From the IMG/VR virus record IMGVR_UViG_3300042545_001232, positions 1-24,224 of that record: 24,224 nucleotides of DNA, one strand, 5' to 3'. The position numbers and the translations under genes were made by a program. Every line of letters starts with the position of its first letter. The first letter of the stretch is position 1. This DNA is from a virus. This document shows, piece by piece, positions 4,859 to 13,718 of this stretch. Below the pieces are notes generated by a model that made no database searches, was not told where the DNA came from, and worked only from the letters and a program-made list of their open reading frames with translations.

Positions 4859-5119
4859 TTAAAAACCGGACACAATATCTCTTATTTCGGAGACTGTTGT
4901 GGCAGTGTTTATTTCCGATTCAGCCATATTTGAAGCGTTTCGGATATCGTCGATGAACGAGAACATCGCTATTGCTTCTTCCGAATATGGTAATCGGCTT
5001 ATATTCAGTTGTCGATATATCGGGTAACTTGAAATTATCCTGTCACTCGACAACTGTTTTATTCTAAGTATTGCTTCAGTCTTTTGTTCTTCTAAAGGTT
5101 TAGTTATTAAGAATGCCAT
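4859..5119 (-). CDS. Small tail-fibre-associated hypothetical protein (86 aa)
   Basis: ATG at 5119 overlaps the TAA of the previous gene (TAATG); stop TAA at 4859. The product (MAFLITKPLEEQKTEAILRI...) carries YPIYRQLNISRLPYSEEAIA followed by MFSFIDDIRNASNMAES. This kind of Y-P-x-Y-x-Q-x-N-I...F-I-D-x-I-R-x-A-S-N segment is familiar from small proteins, or C-terminal domains, encoded just behind phage tail-fibre genes. I cannot name a precise family. Coupled translation with the 145-residue gene supports a joint role at the tail tip, such as chaperoning or capping fibre assembly; that role is inference. Confidence 0.6.
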   Translation of the reverse strand: MAFLITKPLEEQKTEAILRIKQLSSDRIISSYPIYRQLNISRLPYSEEAIAMFSFIDDIRNASNMAESEINTATTVSEIRDIVSGF

Positions 5120-5556
5120 TAGATTGCCTCAACAATTATTTCAAAATCAAGATAAGGAAATGACTCAATTTTGATTTTATAAGATCCAGAAACTATTGTT
5201 GAAAAGGTGTCACTATCTACAATATCACCTGAAATAGCCACTTCAGGCGGTTGCTCTGTAAATATCTCAGTTTGATTATAAAGCTTTCTTGCTGAAAATG
5301 TACCTGACGGTACGTTACTGAACTCTATGAAGTCAACACCATCTGCCAACAATGATACTTTATTGACTGTAGTTGTTTGAACAGGTCTTAATATGCAATC
5401 TCTTTCTTTTACATAATAGATATCGTCTCTGACATTCATATCTGCTTCTATTGCATCTTCGTTTAGATTAACTTGTTTCATTAAGTTCTCAGGAGTTGTA
5501 CTTACACACCTTAATATTTGACCTGTATTCGAATCAAAAATAACACCATATATCAT
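5119..5556 (-). CDS. Tail-fibre-adjacent accessory protein (145 aa)
   Basis: ATG at 5556 overlaps the UGA of the giant tip gene (ATGA). Residues 1-60 (MIYGVIFDSNTGQILRCVST...DDIYYVKERDCILRP) resemble the small N-terminal domain of proteins placed behind phage tail fibres, with a D-x-x-T-G-x-I-x-R strand pair. From about residue 68 (SLLADGVDFIEFSNVPSGTF) to the end (SYKIKIESFPYLDFEIIVEA) it looks like a beta-sandwich. That C-terminal pattern also recurs in such proteins. It is probably a virion or fibre-assembly accessory; no enzymatic motif is seen. It is coupled by overlap to both neighbours. Confidence 0.65.
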   Translation of the reverse strand: MIYGVIFDSNTGQILRCVSTTPENLMKQVNLNEDAIEADMNVRDDIYYVKERDCILRPVQTTTVNKVSLLADGVDFIEFSNVPSGTFSARKLYNQTEIFTEQPPEVAISGDIVDSDTFSTIVSGSYKIKIESFPYLDFEIIVEAI

Positions 5557-8500
5557 CTTTTAATCTCCAATGCATTTATATACCTATGTGATAAAGAGCC
5601 TGGTCCGGTCGCGTTTGCGTATACAACAAGATTATACTTTAAGACATATGTATGATCTCCAGCACCGGGGTAATCTACATAAGCTGCTGCTAAACTTCCA
5701 AATTCCATTCCTCCAGCCTTAATTAGAATACCATCTCTATAAAGATTTAATTTACCGCCTCTTAGCCAATAACAATATTCATTAAATTGACTAAACGTGT
5801 AGCCATCTGACGTATATCCATAATCAATACGAATACCACCGCCTGCACATGAAACTACTAAGCTTTGTATCTGTTGTTCATTAAATGCCAAACTTTGCGC
5901 TCCAGAAGTATAAGCGGAAGCAGGAACAGTTACAGCATTACCCGCTATTTGCAAAGTATCGACGGCAAGGTTTGCTATTTTACCGGTAGTTACAGCAAGA
6001 TTGGCTATTTGTGCAGTATCTATTGCAGCACCACTGATATAAGTTGTTATATTTGCTGGAGTCATTGGATTATTTAAATTTACAGCATCCAAAAACGAAG
6101 GCGACCATGCAGCAGGATTAGTTCCTTCCTGCAATATTATATCCGTTATATAAACAGTAGCACCGGTTGTAATTAAAGAGAAAAATCGTAATATACAATT
6201 TTGCATATCCGTTGAGGCTGAGTTAAATACATAACTGTAAGTAGTTTTTGTTGCATTAACATTAACTATGTATTCAGGTAAAGTATCAGGAAATAAATCT
6301 ACACGGAATGAAACTGTTCCAACAGAACACCAAGCTAAAAAACTAACGCAGTAATTCTTATTAGAAGAAAGATTCATATACTGAGAGTTACCTAGATAAG
6401 CATTATTAGTGGAACTGGTAAAACCTTTACCAGAAAATCCCCCACTTACATTTGCAAAACCAGCTTGGGAAACTTTATTATGTGCTCCTACAGTAGCACC
6501 AGCAGCAGCGGTGGTTTTTTCCAATCTAACCACAGTCATCTTATCAACATATACGCCACTCACTGTACAAGTTATAATGGCGGACTTAGATGTACCAAAT
6601 TGAGCAGAAGTTATAGTTTGTGTTGCAGACCCACTATTTGCAGGACTTGTTTGAAAACCTGAAAATGTCCATACATAAGTAGGGCTTGTAACTCCACTTA
6701 CTTGTGTGGTAAATACTATGTCAGCTTGCGAAGCATCCAATGTACCATCAGTTGCTGTAAACGATGCAGCCCTGCTAGATGTCATTAAGGCACTTGGACC
6801 TTGTGCTCCATCTTGTAGACTAATAACAGGTGTTGACCAACCACTAATAGCAACCGCAGCAGTATTACTTGAAGAGGTAGACACTACAGCTCTTGAAGTG
6901 TAAACAGGATTAGTTCCACTAGGTACTGAAGTTGACCAAGCAGTAGGAGCAACAACAACTGGAGTTGCACTAAAAGTATAAGTACCCCCTGTTGGTGTTG
7001 GTACAGGAGCAGTCGCACTTCTGATAAAAACTGTTACTTCAGCTACAGCAGTACCATCTATTCTTACAGGAGCCGACCAAGCATAATTACCCACAGAACC
7101 TGCTTTAAATCCTGTGCTTGAATATAAAGGATTAGCAAGACCACCAGCAGTGTTTGCAGCTGTTACCTCAGAATACCACGTAATCGGTGCAGTCGGTGCT
7201 CCTGTAGAAGCAGTTGGTGTAGCAGGTGGAGTAGCACTTCTTACAAAAACTATATCTACAGAATCACCTGAATCTCCAGCTTTACTTTTAGTTATCTTAT
7301 AAACTTTAGTTATAGTTGTTCCGCTATATACACCAGTCAAAGTAAATGAAGCAGTATCTGAAGTCCATGTACCTGCTACCGAATAAACACCTGTGGCTGC
7401 ACCTATAGTTAAAGTTAATCCACTTACTGCTCCTGTTGTAGTAAAAGTTGTAGAAGTAGTTACATCAGTAGTACCATTAAAAACTTTAAAAGTACCACCT
7501 GCACTTGTATATACCGCACCAGTACCATCACTTGCAGTAGCAACAGCGACAGTTTCATTAGTTAAATACCCACTTACTGCACTAACTCCGGTAGCACCAT
7601 CATATAATTTAACTATAGTTATTTCATCAAAAGCAGTTCCTGATATACAACGCACTCTTAAACTATTTGCTGTAAATGCGGCATTGTTATAGGCTAAAGA
7701 ATATGTTGAAGCATTTACAGTTCCAGATAAAGTAGTCCATGCTGTACCGTTCCAATAGTCCCATTGGTAAGTTGTTAAACCACCAGTTAATGCTGCGGTT
7801 AAGGTAATACTTGTGGATGTTGGAGTTGCAGAACCTGTTGCAAACTTAAAGGCTTGTTCTCCAGTTACAGTTACATAAGTTGCTGGAGTTCCTGCCACAC
7901 CAGCTTTACTTTTACTGAATGATTGCTGTGCTGTAATATTTATAGCATCCCCATTAAAAGCCTTACCAGTTATAGCATAACTAATAGAAGCAGTATCTAT
8001 ACCAGCAGCAACACCACTAGCTACACCAACTGTTAAATAATTACCAGAATCTGTTAGTGTACCCACAGTAATATTAGTTGGGGTAGCAACTACTTTCCAA
8101 GTTCCATTAGTTGTTCCAACAGCATCATAAATAACTTCACGAGTACCATCAAATACCTGAACAGTTGTTCCTGAACCCGCATAAGAACCTACAGCTACAG
8201 TACCATCTGAAGCGGCAGGTAAGGTATGAGTATCATTACTAAGAACTACTGATACTGCGTCTACACCTTTAACTGCATACAAAGTCCAATAGGTATTGTT
8301 GCTTACAGGATAAACTGGCGTTAGTATTGAAGCACTTGAAGTATGTTCAAGTATACATGACCATCCATAACCCCAAGTATCAAGAACAATATCCCCCGAT
8401 ACATACGCTGTAGCTGTAGCCCAATCACCTCTAAATACATTTCTTGTCGCATTATCTGCTGGAATATTAGTACCTGTAATATTATCCCAATTCCAAGTAG

Positions 8501-11500
8501 GATTACTGCCTGAAGCTAAAACTACATTACCTGAACTGTCAAGAATCTGTATAGAACCATAAGTACGTATATTACCGGTCTTGTCAAGTTTCCACCCAGT
8601 CTTGTTGGCAACATTATAATTAATGCTTTGAATTGTATTTCCAATTTTTGCATCAGTTATAATGCCGTCAGCTATTTGAGCGGTACCTGTTATTACAGCA
8701 TTATTTACATTAAGTAAATCACCTGTTATTGATCCAGCAATGATTTGGGTAGCGCCTACAGTTCCTGCAATAAGTTGACTTCCTGAAATAAAAGCATCAC
8801 CTGTGCCACCTTTGATTGTCGTATTATCACCACCTGTATAGGTTGCAATAGGATATGTACCTATCTTAACAGCAATGGAAAGAGATGTTGTTGTTTTCAA
8901 TACTGTCGGTGCAACAGTGTCATTAGAGTCGTAATATGCATATATAAAACCTGTACTCCATACAGCACTACCCGAAACTATTGGTCTGGTAACTGTTTCG
9001 CCAGTTTTTAATATAGACCCTGCTGTCCAACTAACAGTTTTGGTAGCTTGATTTGCTGTGAATACCAAGCCGCTGGCAATAGTCCAAGTTATTGCTTCAG
9101 AAGTATTTGCTGTTGCTTCGTATTGGCTTGAAAAGTTTAAATTTGTTTTGTCAAAACTGTCATAAGCAGCAATTTTATAATAATACTTAGTTGTATCTTT
9201 AACACTTATACTGATATTTGAAAGAGGTCCGTCATAGACCAATGTGCCTGCAGGAGGATTAAAACCTGAGGTAGCACTTTGATATACTTGATAACCTATA
9301 ACATCAGGTTCAGCAGCTGTTGTTACATTCAAGTAGATTGTTAATATACCGGCAACAGGGGTTGAAATAGATACTTGTGCAGGGATATTGTTAACTACTG
9401 AAATACTCGCGGCAGAAGATAAAGAACCTGCTGTATCAACACTATAGACTTTGACAACATAGTTTCTTGTAGCTGTTCCAAACCATGCTTGATTTAATGC
9501 ATAAGTTATTTTATAGTATCCGCCACGTGTTGCACTATCATATGCAACATTACTTTTAAAAACAATAGTGTTATCGAGCTTCAAAACCTCAATGTAATAT
9601 GACGCTAATATATCAGTCTTGATATCATTATTAGTATCGTAATCCCATGTCAGTTCCAAATCTTTACTTGTATATGTACTACCTGTTGTATCTTTAACAT
9701 ACAAATGTATAGGCGGATTAAGGTTGGATGCTTGTTGGCTTCCATTTGTTCCTCCTGAGTATTCAGCCAATATCTTTCCTGAATTAGCAATATTGATTGA
9801 TGTTGAAGATAATACAAAATTTGTTATCGGGTCATAATAAATATATATCTTCTTATCAACATACGATGCAGTTCCTGCAGATACATTTTTAACTGTAGTA
9901 CCATTAATTGTGACGGTAAATGCTGACCATGATATACTGTTTACTGTTGTAATATTAGGACTATATTGGGAGGAATTATATCTAAAAGCAAGTCCTGCAA
10001 AAGAATAAGTATAATTATCAAGAAGTATTGGCAAAGTAGTGTCTGTGTATGTCATTTTGGACAGTCTGCCATTAAGCGAAACCTTAACACCAAAAAATGC
10101 ACTTGTACTTTTTAATAAAGGCAAAACAAAAGTTGTTACATTATAGGGGACTCTCCCTATCTCACTGAATAATGGTATACCATCAGCATCTATTACGTCA
10201 TCTGAAGTATGCATATAAACAATATAAGTGTCGACTTGACTTACGGCAGCCCAATTCAACGTACCTGATGAATTCCCTAGACTTTCTGCCCTTGGCGTAT
10301 ATTCGACCCAAGCTGGACCGACTATTGAAGAGTCATAAATATTTGGTGGTTTTATGTATTGTCCAGGTTTTGTACTCCAAGCCAGTTGTGTGTAGTCAAA
10401 CCTACTTGCAACAACTTCACAAGAGTTATCTTGTGCCATTTTAACAGACTCTATGCGTAAATATAGCGGATTTGTTCCTGAACCTAAGTATGCAGCATCA
10501 CTTTGTAACTTTAGATAGTCTCCAGGTTCTAAATAAACATTTGTAACTATATATTTAAAGTTTATTACAAAAGCAGATCTACTTGTTTTTACCAACTCTT
10601 CTGCCTTTGCCAAGGCATGATAATAATCGGTAATGCCTTCAGAAAACATATCTAATTCTAACTTAAGTCCACTATCTTCAAGAAGCATTGTATCATATAT
10701 AGCAGAATCTAGAGTTACATCTATGAAAGAAGTGTATGCCACACTTCTTGTTGTCCATATAATGTTAGTGCTTGTCTCTAATTTAGCAGCAATGCCTCTT
10801 TGAGGATCGCCTTTTGTCCCTGTAATTGTTACAGAATAAACCTTATCAGCAACTGTGCTGCCTAGCTGCCCTACTGCTAATGTTGCTGTAGCAACCCCAA
10901 CACCGCTTGCAGATCCACTATGTATTGTTGCATTTGTTGCAACATCTTTCAATAGAATTGTCATAGATCTGTCTGCAGTGTATTTCAACGTATATGCAGA
11001 CAATGTACCCCTAGGGACTACAAATTGATAATATAAATTAGCATTGTCAGAACCTTCCCACACACCATAACTATTCAGTAATAAACCACCGGCTGTATCG
11101 TTATTTTGTCCTGAGATAGCTTGAGAATACAAAAACCCACCAACACCTCTTTTATATGATGTAGTTACTTTTGGAGGCCAAGATACAGAATCTTCTTTAA
11201 ACTCTTCAGTTTCGTTGTGAAATCGTATTGTGGCAAAGTTTAGACGTTGAATTGCTTGGGGCCATGCAATAGATATGCTCTGATCAAGAATCAAATTGTC
11301 ATCTGTAATTGTTGTTGCTAAGTTTAAAGCTGTATTTGCTTGAACATATTGTAGACTGAGTTTGTATTTACCACCTGACCAGACAAGTCTTGCATCACCC
11401 ATTGTTTCAAGAATAGATTCAATATTTTCTCTTATTGATTTTCTTGGATCAGTGATTAAATTACATTCATAAAGGGGTACATTTCTGAAGTCTGTATTTC

Positions 11501-12527
11501 TTGTACCATCTGTAGATTTATATATCTTACCTCCAACAATTGCATTTGTTTGTACGATTTGTGCACAAATTGCAGCAACAGTTTCAAATGAGGCTAAGTC
11601 TATTTCAGAGGCATCAACACCTTTACCTGATTGCTTATCCATCAAATAGTCTAATAAACACCATGCAGGATTATTGCCATATACATTGCCAGAAGAGTCA
11701 ACATAACCTGCTGTAGTGGCTAAAACACCATTAACAACTTTCTTGACCAATGAACCTTCAACCAAAAATTGTAAAGAAGGTACTCCTGAAAACTGAGGAT
11801 CATCTCTGTCCATTCTAATTATTGCTGAAGCATATGCAAGTCCAGTAAATTTAGCATCAGCTCTATCACTAAAGTTTGCCGTAATAATATTATCAGCAAC
11901 ACCTCCAGCCCTGTAACAATTTACACGTAAGGCTGCAGTTGTCTTTTTCCATTCAATTTCTGTCGATTTGACATCATTTGTGAACATGGTTAATTCATTT
12001 CTAACCATATAATCGCCAAGACTCGGATCATCAAAATAACGATTATCATCTATAATGATATCTATAACATTGTATATCGGCCCTTGACATAAAATTTGTT
12101 GAAAATACAAAAATTCATTTTTGCCGGCATCTGATATTGTTTGTGATAATCTTCCTGTCTCTAGTGCAGAGTAAGTTTGAGGTTCAAAATATAAAACACC
12201 GTCTCCATCTCTTTTTATTTTATTATAGTTTCCACCAACAAGTGTAGAACCTGTTTCAAAAACATCGTCAGCATTTGTTGTTACATGTTTATATCCACCA
12301 GATACGTTATGATATACACGTACACCACCTATTTTAGCTCTTCCATAAACCTTAGGTACAAATTCTGCCTTTCCTTCAACAACGATTTCAAAACCTTTGC
12401 GGGCATCGGAAGCTGCCATATTAGCTTGTGGAGAATTTGCTTTTCTTTTTGAAGCTGCCGCAAGATGTGTCATCACCATTGAGGCGACCATGACAAGCAC
12501 TTGTATAACAGGTATTAGCCAAGGCAT
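5553..12527 (-). CDS. Giant lambda-J-like tail tip receptor-binding protein
   Basis: Start chosen at ATG 12527 (MPWLIPVIQVLVMVASMVMT): it overlaps the upstream TAA (TAATG) with GGAG 6 bases before it. An ATG at 12542 would add five residues. The product has 2324 residues; lambda gpJ has 1132. Approximate layout: hydrophobic N-terminal segment 2-20; J-type core 45-700 (VPKVYGRAKIGGVRVYHNVS; ICQGPI-like LCQGPIYNV; RKSIRENIESILETMGDARL); FN3-like domains about 745-1140; AQIADGIITDAKIGN linker near 1290; a Trp-rich carbohydrate-binding-like module 1364-1413 (FRGDWATATAYVSGDIVLD); shuffled Ig-like modules 1420-2010; a beta-sandwich ending IILQEGTNPAAWSPS near 2146; a C-terminal domain from about 2200. 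It probably forms the tail tip and contacts the receptor. The family call is firm; domain limits are estimates. Confidence 0.9.
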   Translation of the reverse strand: MPWLIPVIQVLVMVASMVMTHLAAASKRKANSPQANMAASDARKGFEIVVEGKAEFVPKVYGRAKIGGVRVYHNVSGGYKHVTTNADDVFETGSTLVGGNYNKIKRDGDGVLYFEPQTYSALETGRLSQTISDAGKNEFLYFQQILCQGPIYNVIDIIIDDNRYFDDPSLGDYMVRNELTMFTNDVKSTEIEWKKTTAALRVNCYRAGGVADNIITANFSDRADAKFTGLAYASAIIRMDRDDPQFSGVPSLQFLVEGSLVKKVVNGVLATTAGYVDSSGNVYGNNPAWCLLDYLMDKQSGKGVDASEIDLASFETVAAICAQIVQTNAIVGGKIYKSTDGTRNTDFRNVPLYECNLITDPRKSIRENIESILETMGDARLVWSGGKYKLSLQYVQANTALNLATTITDDNLILDQSISIAWPQAIQRLNFATIRFHNETEEFKEDSVSWPPKVTTSYKRGVGGFLYSQAISGQNNDTAGGLLLNSYGVWEGSDNANLYYQFVVPRGTLSAYTLKYTADRSMTILLKDVATNATIHSGSASGVGVATATLAVGQLGSTVADKVYSVTITGTKGDPQRGIAAKLETSTNIIWTTRSVAYTSFIDVTLDSAIYDTMLLEDSGLKLELDMFSEGITDYYHALAKAEELVKTSRSAFVINFKYIVTNVYLEPGDYLKLQSDAAYLGSGTNPLYLRIESVKMAQDNSCEVVASRFDYTQLAWSTKPGQYIKPPNIYDSSIVGPAWVEYTPRAESLGNSSGTLNWAAVSQVDTYIVYMHTSDDVIDADGIPLFSEIGRVPYNVTTFVLPLLKSTSAFFGVKVSLNGRLSKMTYTDTTLPILLDNYTYSFAGLAFRYNSSQYSPNITTVNSISWSAFTVTINGTTVKNVSAGTASYVDKKIYIYYDPITNFVLSSTSINIANSGKILAEYSGGTNGSQQASNLNPPIHLYVKDTTGSTYTSKDLELTWDYDTNNDIKTDILASYYIEVLKLDNTIVFKSNVAYDSATRGGYYKITYALNQAWFGTATRNYVVKVYSVDTAGSLSSAASISVVNNIPAQVSISTPVAGILTIYLNVTTAAEPDVIGYQVYQSATSGFNPPAGTLVYDGPLSNISISVKDTTKYYYKIAAYDSFDKTNLNFSSQYEATANTSEAITWTIASGLVFTANQATKTVSWTAGSILKTGETVTRPIVSGSAVWSTGFIYAYYDSNDTVAPTVLKTTTSLSIAVKIGTYPIATYTGGDNTTIKGGTGDAFISGSQLIAGTVGATQIIAGSITGDLLNVNNAVITGTAQIADGIITDAKIGNTIQSINYNVANKTGWKLDKTGNIRTYGSIQILDSSGNVVLASGSNPTWNWDNITGTNIPADNATRNVFRGDWATATAYVSGDIVLDTWGYGWSCILEHTSSASILTPVYPVSNNTYWTLYAVKGVDAVSVVLSNDTHTLPAASDGTVAVGSYAGSGTTVQVFDGTREVIYDAVGTTNGTWKVVATPTNITVGTLTDSGNYLTVGVASGVAAGIDTASISYAITGKAFNGDAINITAQQSFSKSKAGVAGTPATYVTVTGEQAFKFATGSATPTSTSITLTAALTGGLTTYQWDYWNGTAWTTLSGTVNASTYSLAYNNAAFTANSLRVRCISGTAFDEITIVKLYDGATGVSAVSGYLTNETVAVATASDGTGAVYTSAGGTFKVFNGTTDVTTSTTFTTTGAVSGLTLTIGAATGVYSVAGTWTSDTASFTLTGVYSGTTITKVYKITKSKAGDSGDSVDIVFVRSATPPATPTASTGAPTAPITWYSEVTAANTAGGLANPLYSSTGFKAGSVGNYAWSAPVRIDGTAVAEVTVFIRSATAPVPTPTGGTYTFSATPVVVAPTAWSTSVPSGTNPVYTSRAVVSTSSSNTAAVAISGWSTPVISLQDGAQGPSALMTSSRAASFTATDGTLDASQADIVFTTQVSGVTSPTYVWTFSGFQTSPANSGSATQTITSAQFGTSKSAIITCTVSGVYVDKMTVVRLEKTTAAAGATVGAHNKVSQAGFANVSGGFSGKGFTSSTNNAYLGNSQYMNLSSNKNYCVSFLAWCSVGTVSFRVDLFPDTLPEYIVNVNATKTTYSYVFNSASTDMQNCILRFFSLITTGATVYITDIILQEGTNPAAWSPSFLDAVNLNNPMTPANITTYISGAAIDTAQIANLAVTTGKIANLAVDTLQIAGNAVTVPASAYTSGAQSLAFNEQQIQSLVVSCAGGGIRIDYGYTSDGYTFSQFNEYCYWLRGGKLNLYRDGILIKAGGMEFGSLAAAYVDYPGAGDHTYVLKYNLVVYANATGPGSLSHRYINALEIKR

Positions 12528-13114
12528 TACTTTCTCCCCCATTTAAATGTTAATGTACCAGAGCCTTCATATATTTGATCGCAGCAAGAATCAGTACCGT
12601 TTAATCTTCTTATTGTATCTTTGCTTAAAAATATACCATTCTTTTGATCTAGATTTGAAAGAGGGCTGGAACCTGTTATTTGTAACTTGGATTCACCTAT
12701 TTCACCAGAATCTATTGCGTAACTTGCAGAGTCTATTCTTCCACGGTATACGACTAAAGTATCTGATGCTGTTAAATATGGCAAACCTGTTGTTTGATTA
12801 ATAAAACCTATTCTTGTTTCTAATATCTTACCAATAATATTATTTTCAATTACTGAAGTTTGTGAAAAAGAAGGATCGGCAAGAACTATTTTATATTGTT
12901 CTCTGTCAACTGTCGATGATAATTGCGGAACATCAACAGACTGAATTAGTGAATCTGCTGTATAGACATACCCATTTGACAAGGTAATATCGGTAAAATA
13001 ATCTGTACTTGAATATATAGATGTACCGTTTGTATTTGCAATACGTAACATGTAGAATGTTTCAATCGGCATTTGTGACAATACAGCTTGTATATTGGTG
13101 CTAAACTGTATCAT
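12527..13114 (-). CDS. Tail tip/hub protein (195 aa)
   Basis: ATG at 13114 overlaps the upstream TAA (TAATG), with GGAGAGG just before it. The product has a beta-rich body (FYMLRIANTNGTSIYSSTDY; LSSTVDREQYKIVLADPSFS; YRGRIDSASYAIDSGEIGES). Its end, RLNGTDSCCDQIYEGSGTLT plus FKWGRK, is typical of tail-tip proteins encoded directly before J-type genes. Lambda gpL, at the same place, binds an Fe-S cluster through cysteines. Here only the Cys pair in DSCCDQ is seen, so a cluster is not supported. Overlap with both neighbours suggests co-translation and assembly into the tip complex. The exact homologue (gpL-like or hub-like) is uncertain. Confidence 0.75.
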   Translation of the reverse strand: MIQFSTNIQAVLSQMPIETFYMLRIANTNGTSIYSSTDYFTDITLSNGYVYTADSLIQSVDVPQLSSTVDREQYKIVLADPSFSQTSVIENNIIGKILETRIGFINQTTGLPYLTASDTLVVYRGRIDSASYAIDSGEIGESKLQITGSSPLSNLDQKNGIFLSKDTIRRLNGTDSCCDQIYEGSGTLTFKWGRK

Positions 13115-13716
13115 TATAGCCTCTCCACCAATTTAATAGAGCCTGTGTCCATTAAGATACCATCCGTATATACCATTCCAATAACAACTGAAGTGTCATA
13201 TAAACAATCCATATAAACATCATCTTTATAACTAAATGTTCCAGCAACCGCTTTTAACAGTCTTGGATATATTGAAACAGAACCGTTACCAGTAAGATCT
13301 GATGTTGTCATATATACTTTAGTATGTGTACTGTCTGAAAACTTGATAAAAGTCCCTTTAGGTATAAAACCTGTACCTGTATTTCCTGTTACTGCTATGC
13401 TTGAGGAGCTTGCAGTGGCTTGAGTTCCCGTTAATGCTGTTGTTGCTGTTCTTTTGATGGATGCCCCATAGTTTTGAGGCATTAAAACAACTACGGTTTC
13501 AGTAAGACCCTTTGTGACTAAACTGACAAATAGCTCGTTGGCAGACGCAACGAGGGGTTCTAGATTGCTTTCTATTTCCCATCGTTGAGCCGTCCTTGAA
13601 AATGTCGCTCTTTTTAGTGAAAGGGTATCTGAAACGTATACTGGTTTATTGCTAATTACCTTTGTCGGTGCGACAAACCTAGCAATAATTTTTCCGTTAT
13701 CATAGATACCGTACAT
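13114..13716 (-). CDS. Minor tail / distal tail protein (200 aa)
   Basis: ATG at 13716 lies 2 bases behind the tape measure stop, with AAAGGA 6 bases upstream, inside the end of the tape measure gene. The product starts MYGIYDNGKIIARFVAPTKV and contains DTLSLKRATFSRTAQRWEIE. This N-terminal pattern is familiar from minor tail proteins encoded between tape measure and tip genes. The second half (GTFIKFSDSTHTKVYMTTSD...) is a beta-rich insertion ending VYTDGILMDTGSIKLVERL. It probably corresponds in position to lambda gpM or to a distal tail ring protein; I cannot decide which. No enzymatic residues are evident. Confidence 0.75.
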   Translation of the reverse strand: MYGIYDNGKIIARFVAPTKVISNKPVYVSDTLSLKRATFSRTAQRWEIESNLEPLVASANELFVSLVTKGLTETVVVLMPQNYGASIKRTATTALTGTQATASSSSIAVTGNTGTGFIPKGTFIKFSDSTHTKVYMTTSDLTGNGSVSIYPRLLKAVAGTFSYKDDVYMDCLYDTSVVIGMVYTDGILMDTGSIKLVERL

Positions 13717-13718
13717 AA

